From: Undaria pinnatifida
Lineage: Eukaryota; Sar; Phaeophyceae; Laminariales; Alariaceae
Length of the DNA: 64,000 nt
Direction of reading: 5' to 3'
Assembly (NCBI GenBank): GCA_012845835.1
Contig: JABAKD010000008.1
Location: 13,343,501 to 13,407,500 of the forward strand
This document shows, piece after piece, positions 20,660 through 29,743 of the stretch. The position numbers were made by a program, and so were the translations under genes. Each line of letters begins with the position of its first letter. The stretch's first letter is position 1. Under the pieces are notes generated by a model that saw only the letters and a list, made by a program, of their open reading frames with translations, did not search any database and had not been told where the DNA came from.

Positions 20660-23600
20660 CTATGGTGGTTAACTTTGAGTTGTGGGTGAGTAATGATAAC
20701 TCCGAGAAACCTCCTTCTACGTACTTGTAGTATACTTGTACTTAAATGAGAGATACTCAAGATCGGGCACGGTGCTAGGATGCTTCGACTACTATTAATA
20801 CTGCAGTTGCTGCCGCTGTAGTACGTACGTTGCACGCAGTACGAGCACTCGCACCTTCTATCTTGCCAGAAACCAGGATTGCGCTGCTCACAGGCCTTTG
20901 GCTCCGTCTCTCCGTGCACTCCCTCCCTCCATCTAGACCCCCCCCGCACGGGGGCATGCCGCACTGGATGTTAAAAACATCGGACGACCGAACGTGCGCT
21001 TCAATATGCTCGTTTCGTCGTTCCTCCTCCTTTTCCGCCAGCCGTTACAGAACCTGATAGGCCCGCAAAAAAATAACGAAAACAAGAAAAATCCAAAATC
21101 ATCATCCCCCAAAATATGGAAGGCTTGTTTTGTGCGGAGGTTCTGGCACACATGATCCTGCTGCGCGCGGCAGTCTTCCCCTGCATCCCCGCACGGGACA
21201 CGATATATTGCCAGCCGCTTTCCTGTCTTGAGGTCAAGGTGAGCATGGTGGTGCGCCGTTGTCTGCCTCGAGCATCGAGGCTCTTTTGGTTTGTTCTTGG
21301 TCTGCATTACTTGCTGCTTCTGGACAGAACAAAATTAAAGCACAACTGCCTCCTCATCATCATGTTTTGAAGGCAAGCTCAAAATTCTCTGCGCTCCGCC
21401 TAGAGATGGCCACCATGCATGTGGGTCGGAAGCAATGTTGCCCGTGCCAAGTGCCACAAGCCATCCACAAACACATGTCATGAAGCTACGTGGGCCCCTT
21501 TGCCGATCGTTTCAATTTCTCGTTGGACGGGCTGGGCTGCGACGTCGCGCGTGCAGCTCAGGTCGGTCGTGGGAAACGGGAATCAACACGCCGCAGGTCT
21601 TGGCTGAGTGATACCACTGTGTAGCTGAGGAAAGTCTCTGAGCTTCTTGGTGTGGTGTGTTTTGTGATGTGTAAAGTAAAAAGCAGTCACAGCAGCAGTA
21701 GTTTGTTTGGGGAACGCTCTCTCATACACGTTGTGAGCGCAGCTACTACTGTAGCAAGCTCAGGTTGGACTGAGGCTTGATAGCTGTCATGATGAATGCC
21801 TTATTGTGGCCTCCGGGACGGGGGATCTAAAAATATCAGCCCTCCACCCATCATTGGTTTGGGGAACGCTCTCTCTTTCTCGTACACATTGCGCTCGGCG
21901 GCAAGACGTGCGAAGGTATCAATCACAGCAGCAATTGTCTTCGTACCTCTCGATTATCACCTTGCTCCTCCTTTCAATTCCAATCCAGTTGCTTGTTTGT
22001 AATGTGGCCCTGCGTCGAAGCCCCACGTTCATGGCCCTGCGCTTATTATATGTATATACGACACGGCATGGCACTTGTCGTCGACACCTCGCCGCTGATG
22101 CCTGAAGTCATGTATGCTGTCAGGTGCATTGTACTATTAATACTACTGGTACGAAGTAAGCTATAAACTCGTGTTGGCTGGTCGGTGCTACTTGCCGGGT
22201 TTCTTGCGCGACATTTTCGTCTTTATAGCCTTCAAGAGTTTTTCGTTTTCCCGTCGTGTTCAGCTTGCAACACACCCACCAAAGGGATTTCAAGCGAATC
22301 ACACCCATCCCGAACGGCGAGTAAGCTTGCAACGTACTTAAAACTGGGAAATAGACGGACAAGGCACAAGCACGACGAGTATGTATTATCCATTTCACGT
22401 TTTTTGTCCCGTACTCAAATCAAGTAAGTACCTGGTCCGTCAGGAGGTCAACAAGATGAAAGAAGATCGGAGGCTTGCCCCACGCGCCCAAAACTCAAAA
22501 CCAGCTCTTATGCGGCGATCCCTTGGCATCTAGGTATGAGTCTGGTTGTTGTCTTTCGGATCTGGCGGGCTCCCTGCCCTCCATCTTCTTGGCAATGTCT
22601 ACCGTACAGACATCTATCTGTGGGTGGTTTCGAAGTAACTCCGCATTCAGGATTGCTTCTTTTTAAAAACGTACCGGCTGGTATTGCATACCGGTAAAAT
22701 ACGTACACTTCGTACACACATAACAATGATACGTACAGCAGTTTACTTCGTATAGAAAAGGTCTGAGGTGTACGACATAAACATGCTTAAAATTTAAGGT
22801 ACTAACTACTACTGTAGTACCTGGTACGTTTATATTTCATTTTTTGAATGTTTAAAATACGTCGTCGGCCCTGTGAGTTCTTTTATAAAACAATTCTAAA
22901 TGTGTCGGCTGCTGTGAACTCGACAAATTTAGGGTCGCTACTCATGTTTACACGCTGCGTGATACACCAGGGGGGAGGGCGCTCGTTTTTAAGGCAGATG
23001 TATGATATGATATGTGTATGACCCTTCGGGTGTACCTGGTGTACGATTCCTACTATTAATAGTATGTAGCAGGGTGAACTCATTATACAATAAGTGTATC
23101 ATACGTACGTGAAACGCCACAGCACTGACCAGTTGAGTAACGCAACAGGCACTGGTATCAAAGCATCAACCATTCATAGCATGTTATACCTGGTACCAGG
23201 TGCTGTGCAGCATGGAAGATCCTATCGTTCCTGCGATCTTTATTTGTTTGTTGTTTTTCGATAGTTAGCCATGAGAAGGTATACTGCGTACCATTCGCGC
23301 CATTTTATGGTACATAAGAAATCCTTCACAACAAGCACCTCATAGAGGTTGCCATCGTGAGGCAAATCCAAAGCGCGACAAACGCGCAGTTACGGTTTGT
23401 ACTGCTGTACTTGCCCCAGCTAGAAAAACATTCAGCCCGACTTTTATAGCATGAAACTGTTCATATGAGTTGCATCATTAGAGAGTCACAATCTACCCTC
23501 CTCACCATCTACCCTCGATACGCCTGTATTAATGAGATTAGGCCTTAGGTTTTGGCGCGCCGTTTTTTTTATGAGACTCCTCTTGTGAGAATCTCTTATG

Positions 23601-24159
23601 ATACCTCAGCCAAAGCCGGTTTGGAGTGAACCGAAAGTGCAAGGCGATGAACAAACCAAAAAGCCTAGGGAACAAAAACGAAAAAAAATGCATCTGGTAT
23701 ATATTTTGCAGATTAGATACAATAATAACCTTTGGACGGTTTTGGTCTGTGGAGCCCCCCGTCATTTCGAACACTTCACAAAATATGTATGTTATGCAAA
23801 AAGCGCCATGAATACCTTTCTGCGTCGTACCACGCGCCTGGGAGATGCATGCCTCTGACCCAAACGCGTTCTAGCGTAACACGCGCGAGCTCGCTCAGTT
23901 TCCGCAACTTTTCCCTCGTGTCTGTAATATATATTAAAGTGCGTATCTGACACCCGCAAAATCGCTCAATCTTCAACCCCATCCCCCCCCCCCCTGCCTA
24001 ATGCCTGTAATAGCAAAATGCGTACCTGGCTTTAACATCCGCCATTTCGCTCGTTTTTCGAGACCTTCCCCTCGTGCCCGTTCAGAAAGGTGTATAGTAT
24101 CTGCCAGGGCCTAACGCCCGCGAACTCGTTCGGTTTTCGTTACGTTCCCCTCTGCAGCC
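20660..24159. other. Gene-poor stretch with scattered exon-like frames, copy 1
   Basis: Possible exons include 21,118-21,240 on the plus strand (ending CAAG|GTGAGC, also open on the minus strand) and 22,495-22,617 on the minus strand. Around 22,700-23,300 the DNA is AT-rich with many GTAC-containing short palindromes. A C-tract sits at 23,983-23,994. Nothing is complete. Confidence 0.45.
22495..22617 (-). CDS. Candidate minus-strand terminal exon, copy 1
   Basis: It follows CACCCACAG and has 40 codons ending in TGA, including VDIAKKMEGREPARSERQQ and the tail GSPHKSWF. Copy 2 has an extra base in GCCCAACAAG (near 53,715) that shifts the frame, so either copy 2 is broken or the exon is not real. 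Confidence 0.25.
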   Translation of the reverse strand: MDVCTVDIAKKMEGREPARSERQQPDSYLDAKGSPHKSWF

Positions 24160-24249
24160 ATGAAGCTGTTGCGACTCGTTTGCTACGGGGCGGTGGCGCT
24201 ATGGGGAATCACCCGCGATGCTTCCAGCTGCAGCGACGACGAACGCGTG
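24160..24249 (+). CDS. First coding exon with secretion signal, copy 1
   Basis: The ATG lies in CTGCAGCCATG. The 30 codons read MKLLRLVCYGAVALWGI and end SSCSDDERV before GTG|GTGAGC, phase 0. A basic start, a hydrophobic core and a polar Asp-rich end fit a signal peptide followed by the start of an acidic mature protein. Copy 2 (55,275-55,364) has only Leu to Ile and Asp to Asn changes. Acidic exons with matching phase 0 lie downstream (26,403-26,537, then 39,485 and 39,759 across the R/DIRS/X insertions). A single gene is an attractive but unproven inference. Confidence 0.45.
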
Positions 24250-24297
24250 GTGAGCGGAAACCCCGGATAACAACGTTAAAACCGAGTGGGTCAACCC

Positions 24298-24469
24298 TTC
24301 GCCGCAGATTGTTACCCATTCTGGGTCAAAATACAAGTCACTTTGACCAACTATATGCCAATTTAAACGTGTGTGGCTCATATTTCGCCGCAGATTGTTA
24401 CCCATTCTGGGTCAACATACAAGTCACTTTGACCAACTATATGCTAATTTAAACGTGTGTGGCTCATAT
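24298..24469. repeat. 86-base tandem duplication, copy 1 only
   Basis: TTCGCCGCAGATTG starts at 24,298 and again at 24,384, and the two units are nearly identical. Copy 2 has a single unit near 55,413. Confidence 0.93.
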
Positions 24470-26402
24470 TTGGACCAATATTGGTACATGTTACAGCAGC
24501 GCCCAATCTATATAGAACACACTGTAGTATAGTTGCCGCCAACTTGTGGGTGTTGGTAGAGAATGTTGGAGAGCTCGGTCGGCGGCTAGCACCAAGGCTA
24601 CGTGGGGGGATGGTGCCCCTTATTTCACAACCGTCCTTGGGCCATTCGCACGAATGGCTCTATCTGTACGTGGCTGGAAAAAAATAATTCAGGCGTTTTT
24701 TGTTTTTTACGCAGCGTAGCTTATTAGGGTTCGTGTAAAGAAAACATCAAAACAGCACGAAACCGAAACACCGCAAACGAACAAGAGGGAGGGGTCACTC
24801 GCGGGAGTGACCCCGAGTCACTGCAAAAAGAAAAAGTGCCGAACTCAAAACCTATGTAAAACCTACCTGGTATGTAAAACCTATATACAACCCATGTACA
24901 ACCTATACACAACCCCCTACAGCGGCCGTGGCCGGAAAAGAAGAACAAACGAACTCGAAACCTATCGTATAGAACATATAGACCTCCAAGCTTTCGCCAT
25001 ACGAGGTATTTTCGATCAAGCGTGTTTCTAGTTTGAGGTGCGGAGTAGAATTAATACCGGTATACTTCGTTCGTGATATTGCTGCCACTCGACAAGGTGC
25101 AGCATGAGCTATGGGCGTCCATCAATCACAAAATGTTTTCAACTTCCCTGCGGGGAGAAAGAGCACCAAGGAAGAAAAATAAAAACAAAAAGGGAACCTG
25201 CTGTACGCACCAAGTCTTGACAAATTCTTTCAAATGCGTCCGTCAGCTGGGAAATCGATCGATTGACTTGAGCGGTCGATGCTCAGCCTTGTAAGCTTTG
25301 CGTCGTACGTCGACCGCGCTTTCGTTTTGCGCTCATCCACGAGTTTTCTTTGAAAGCAGCCAACCGCAGAGCAAATCCCGCCTGGTAATTTTCTAATCCC
25401 TTGCATGCTTGCACGCTCCCATAGCCATGTCGACATCACCCAAACACCTGGAATCGGTCACCAGGTATATCATTGATCGGGACTAAAGCAGTATGCTAGG
25501 GCTTGTGCCACGACATGAGTAGTACCAATGATGTGTGCTGACGGTTGAGAGGGGGAAACTCGAACAGGGTAAGACTTGACAGGAGGCTTTGTCCCTGGAC
25601 CCAGGCTGTGCAGAGAAAGCGGTATGGCTTACCCCAGCTGGAGACAACATTAACAAAAATATTGGAAATATAACCTCTGCATGCACCCGTCGCTGGCGGT
25701 TGACTGTACGGCATTGCTTGCGAATGTGGTAGGGACACAACGCTGAGAGCGCCATTTACCCAATGGAACCTTACCTCTGGTATGTCCTGGGCAAACGCCA
25801 AGTCCGTCGACATGGTTGTCGAAGCTGGCTGGGGTCATGGGCCAACCGTTGTCCTCGACGCCGTGGGCAGTCCATATCGACGGACTCGGCGTTTGCCCAG
25901 ACATACCAGAGGTAAGGTTCCATTGAGTAAAAGCGTAGGTGCACTCTGATAAGAGGCGCCTGGACCGCTTATTTGGCCTTTCCTTTGCACCGCGGTTTGC
26001 TGTAAGCTGGTCCACCACGGTTGCCCTGGCGCGTTGGCCGCGAATCTCAGCCACGGTTGGTTTTTGGGTTCGAATATTGTCGGAGTCGCTGTGTTGCGGA
26101 GGATACCACGTGCGTCGTTCAACGCGTGTAGGGCAGCGCACGGAAAACGCTCAAATAAAAGGGCAACAATTCCGCAAATTGTCGACCAGTAAATCCCATG
26201 TGCTTGGGTCTAATTAATGACAAAGAATGCCAACCAGGAATCGCGATGGGCCGGGGGAGAAGGGACCCCTATCAGCCGGGAGACAAGGAAAGATGCTGAC
26301 GAGCGAAAGATAACCATGGCATGTCTAGGCTACGAAAGCTTTGGGTGTATCCACAACTGACTGAAGGTTGATGTCAAAAGCGCCGATGCTTGTTTTCGCC
26401 AG
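24470..26402. other. Non-coding stretch with palindromes, copy 1
   Basis: It contains a short hairpin GGGGTCACTC/GAGTGACCCC (24,790-24,813), a frameshifted version of the minus-strand exon seen at 56,252-56,448, and the inverted repeat at 25,757-25,925. No intact exon is seen. Confidence 0.45.
25757..25925. repeat. Inverted duplication of an exon end, copy 1
   Basis: Two ~50-base arms (CAATGGAACCTTACCTCTGG on the left, its complement on the right) flank ~65 bases. Each arm carries an AG|GTAAGG donor pointing outwards. Copy 2 (56,813-56,880) has only a short collapsed version. The TPASFDNHVDG-like peptide read on the minus strand is related to TPASFEDHVDE on the plus strand at 59,107-59,168. 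Confidence 0.8.
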
Positions 26403-26537
26403 GGGCGCCAAACTGAACTTGATGTTGGTGAGCTTGACACAGAGGCGATCGGTGATGGCGATGTGCAAATCGTCAACTCTACCGCTGACGACGACGAGAC
26501 GAACGCAGGTGGCACTGCACCGATGGACGTTTCGAAG
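26403..26537 (+). CDS. Acidic exon C, copy 1
   Basis: This 135-base exon of 45 codons is phase 0 to phase 0, follows TGTTTTCGCCAG and ends TCGAAG|GTAAGA. It reads GRQTELDVGELDTEAIGDGD and later TADDDETNAGG, so it is again Asp/Glu-rich with no Cys. It resembles exons A and B in composition and phase. In copy 2 the coding frame is kept but the acceptor AG is changed to TG. Confidence 0.5.
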
Positions 26538-26636
26538 GTAAGAGCTCGTTTAGTAGGTGCAAGCCAGGTACATCTGAACCGCAAATCCTTGTTGAAAAGG
26601 CCGTTGAGGCGGGCCTATCACGACCCGGCCGCTACA

Positions 26637-27082
26637 AGCTGGGTCACGTTAAAAACCCCAAATGCATTCCGCGGTGAATGTCCACGCCGTGTTTTCGATT
26701 CAGACCGTGGAAATTTGCGCAAGTCCTTTGTTTTCCCTTGCGAAGACCTCACCCTATGTCATTTTTTCTCCTTTCTTGTTTTGGCCTGATTTTTCGTCAG
26801 TTAAGACTTTTGGGAAAATGTGGACCACCTTAGCCCAATTTGTTTTTGCGAAAAAAATAGAAGAACAAAAAATCACGCGTGTCAGGCCTCGAGATGGGCA
26901 TGTAGCACACGTGTGCAAAATTCAAGGGTCTATCTCTCAAAAACGGCGTGGACATTTCGACTTTTGTGCCTAGAATGAGTAAGATACGTTGTTTCCTTCA
27001 TGTGACTTGGTTTTAGTGCAGGATCAAGTTTCTTTCGCTAGATTCTGCTTAAAATTCAACACAGACAGGTCCGATCTTCGAT
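26637..27082 (+). mobile_element. R element, left part (interrupted by DIRS insertion)
   Basis: It begins AAGCTGGGTCACGTT and matches 57,579-58,020. The rest of this R copy is at 34,102-34,359 and 38,616-38,669, after the DIRS-containing and X insertions. Confidence 0.75.
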
Positions 27083-27198
27083 TTGACTGATTCTACGATA
27101 GCGCCCTCCCCAAACCAGCGATATTCTTGAACGAACGTTTCATGGCTGCTTGACACAAGGAAGGATACCATAAAAAAAAAAGTATCCATATATTTTCT
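27083..27198. other. Left flank of the DIRS-like insertion
   Basis: These 116 bases are part of the ~7 kb block missing from R at 58,020 but lie outside the B2 repeat. They may be an element terminus or an earlier small insertion. Confidence 0.45.
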
Positions 27199-27384
27199 TT
27201 TGTATTTTGCTTTCGAAGTTGTATCATATTATTGCGCACCCCCCCCTCGGAGCACGGGGGGGCGGAGAGAGGGACAGGCCCCCGGGGCTGCTCCAACAGC
27301 AACCCCACGCTATCGTCCGTAACCCTGAGTCAAGTTCCATCCCAACTGGCACTGTCGAGCTTTCGACGCCAGCCAGCCTCCACT
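27199..27384 (-). repeat. Split direct repeat B2
   Basis: It matches B1 at 28,253-28,433 from TTTGTATTTTGC to GCCTCCACT, with four extra bases (CCAG or equivalent) near its end. It contains a C-run/G-run hairpin around CTCGGAGCACGGG. Confidence 0.88.
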
Positions 27385-28017
27385 GAGAGACTCAAAATAA
27401 ACATGGTACTCAGCACAAACACAAACGGGCACATGTAACGCCAATATCATATACTAAAGGAGTACCATAATATATAAATGACGCCCGTATACATATGTAA
27501 TTCACGGCCCAAGACGCACTATTACGGACAAACTCTCTCCTGCAGTTTAAGATTGCGCCAATACCGAGCTAAGTGTGGGACCAAACCACTGCGCCTGCTC
27601 ATTAGCATTCGTCATCACACCACATCTGCACAGCATAGTGCAAATTCCATACGGGGAAGAATGGACGCACCTCCAGCGTGGAGACATGCGTGCATGTTCG
27701 CGAATCACGGTAGCAAACCGACATCGCACCAACGCCTGCATTGCACAATGCAGCTCCCCGAAGGAGAAAAAAAAAATAAAAAAATAGGAAGGGCGCACCT
27801 CCAGCTTGGAGACGTGCGCGCGCTACTCTGATGACACAAACAGGACTCCTGAGCACCACACGTAAATAAAAATTAAACGCGCAATCTACGACACCCGGGC
27901 GGCTGGATACCGCCCCCTAGTTACGTGTATCTAACAGCAACGAACACTCTCCCGCGTTGCTGCGACCGTCTCAGTCCCCTTCCACTGACGCCCTCAAAAG
28001 CACGGGCGGGTGGGTGG
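27385..28017. other. Spacer between A2 and B2
   Basis: This non-coding segment has two related blocks, GCACCTCCAGCGTGGAGAC near 27,667 and GCACCTCCAGCTTGGAGAC near 27,795, each with a small hairpin. No long frame is seen. Confidence 0.5.
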
Positions 28018-28252
28018 GAAATCAGCCAGTCTATCACACCTTGACCTTGTCTTGCTGACGATGCTCCTCTCTTCTCTGCGTGCTTCGCTTGCTAATCAGC
28101 AACACGACAAACTGATCCAAGGTTCCCTTTGCTATACCAGGACAAGTACACGTAACCACCCGCGTTGATCTCATTGGTCAACGTGCAGTAACCCCAAACT
28201 TCTTCCGTACATACAAAACCCTTATTTTCTCGTGCCTCGATAATAATACGCT
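28018..28252 (-). repeat. Split direct repeat A2
   Basis: These 235 bases match A1 at 33,737-33,971 with no difference seen, and directly adjoin B1. Confidence 0.92.
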
Positions 28253-28433
28253 TTGTATTTTGCTTTCGAAGTTGTATCATATTATTGCGCACCCCCCCCT
28301 CGGAGCACGGGGGGGCGGAGAGAGGGACAGGCCCCCGGGGCTGCTCCAACAGCAACCCCACGCTATCGTCCGTAACCCTGAGTCAAGTTCCATCCCAACT
28401 GGCACTGTCGAGCTTTCGACGCCAGCCTCCACT
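28253..28433 (-). repeat. Split direct repeat B1
   Basis: It matches B2 at 27,199-27,384. Its junction with A2 (AATACGCT then TTGTATTTTGC) represents the joined ends of the element, as expected for a circular replication intermediate. Confidence 0.88.
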
Positions 28434-28585
28434 AATGGTATTTGGCTCAGCTTACGGACGCATTGCGTCCCTTCCCTACCCCCTTTGCTGTACCCCTAGG
28501 GTGCGCACGTCAAGATCCAACTTCTTTCTATCCGCTTGGCACAAATGATGAGGCTGCGTACCAGCTGAAATAGTTACGTCGACTT

Positions 28586-29743
28586 CTATCCCTCCAGCTT
28601 TGGAATGGGGTTAACTTGCCCCCAATCCGTACCCTGCCCCGGCTGGATCCCGTTACCCATCCCCTCCTGGGCCATTAAATTTGCTACCCGGCTGGCATCC
28701 TTCCCGTGGCTACGAACGTACGCCTTATAAGCATCAGACGCCCACCGACCCTCCCGTTGCAACGTCTCTGGGGAGGCACCCCCTGCCGATAAGTGCGTTG
28801 CGCCCCCAATCCTAAGGGAGTGCAAGGCGTACTCATCCGCCCGCACGCCCGCCAACGCAACCACTTCTCGCAGGGCTACCGTCGCTTGTTGTTTCGTCCA
28901 CATAGACCATCTACCACCACCACTGCCGTACGCTACGAGGGGCGCCGACGAAGGCAAAAACAAATAACAAGACATCAACTCGAGCATAAGATCGACAGCA
29001 CCGCCACCAGCCCCTACGGGCCTTGGTGAACCAACCCGAACGCGCGAAATAACCGCCCCTTTTCGCAACTGGTCGCCCTTAGACCCACGGAATCGAACCT
29101 CGACGCGGTCGGCTGTTGACCATTGCGCCACCCCCAACTGTACCCGACCGCGAAAGAAAGCCACGTCTGCCCGCCGTAAACAATACGTTTCGTGGATGCG
29201 CGACCGGGTTTCCGCGAACATTTCGGACGCGCGGGTCAAAAAACAAAACGACGCACACAACGCAAGCCACAACACGCGTCCCCCGTTACGCCAGGCGGGG
29301 ATTAAAGTTTCGCCAGCAAGCAACATAGCCCATGACACTGGCCGACGCACGGTCGCCTGATTACCCACTTCGGCATGCGAGCGCGCCGCACCTTTGAGGG
29401 CGCTCGCGATGACGGGGTGAGTAGTGTCGAGCTCGAAACCGCGTGAAATGCGATGAAAAAACTTTATGGCCGACAAATGGCTTTCGATAGTCGCCGAGCG
29501 CAATTTCTTCGTAGCGAACGCGTATGCTACGTATTCGAACAAATGCCACACGTTAGTCATATCGTCAATGCCGCGATCAAGGAATACGGGAACGCCAGAA
29601 CGTACCCGAAAGTCTACCCATGCTCCAAAATGCCCCAAATAAGCTCGTTCAGTCGAGGCCGCAACGGCGTGCCGCACGAGTCCGAGGCCAACACCGAAGT
29701 ACATAGAGAAATGCCGATGGTCCCCAGTTCCCGAACCTGCCAC
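28586..29743 (-). CDS. Tyrosine recombinase of DIRS-like element
   Basis: The frame has 385 codons, but the first is GTG; the first ATG is codon 14 (29,704), leaving about 372 residues. It shows the tyrosine recombinase pattern: Arg171 in FLTRASE, His308 and Arg311 in LHSLRIGGATH, Trp334 in GRWASD, and the nucleophile Tyr339 or Tyr342 in DAYKAYVR. The N-terminal half (STERAYLGHFGAWVDF) looks like a core-binding domain. It would integrate the circular DNA copy of the element. The frame overlaps the end of the RT/RNase H ORF by 130 bases in another frame, so it needs its own start or recoding. Confidence 0.88.
   Translation of the reverse strand: MAGSGTGDHRHFSMYFGVGLGLVRHAVAASTERAYLGHFGAWVDFRVRSGVPVFLDRGIDDMTNVWHLFEYVAYAFATKKLRSATIESHLSAIKFFHRISRGFELDTTHPVIASALKGAARSHAEVGNQATVRRPVSWAMLLAGETLIPAWRNGGRVLWLALCASFCFLTRASEMFAETRSRIHETYCLRRADVAFFRGRVQLGVAQWSTADRVEVRFRGSKGDQLRKGAVISRVRVGSPRPVGAGGGAVDLMLELMSCYLFLPSSAPLVAYGSGGGRWSMWTKQQATVALREVVALAGVRADEYALHSLRIGGATHLSAGGASPETLQREGRWASDAYKAYVRSHGKDASRVANLMAQEGMGNGIQPGQGTDWGQVNPIPKLEG

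Noticed and set aside
21118-21240. Exon on either strand near 21.2 kb
   Set aside because: Both strands are open and only one border is convincing; strand cannot be decided.
24790-24813. Rho-independent terminator
   Set aside because: The hairpin has no T-run and the DNA is eukaryotic.
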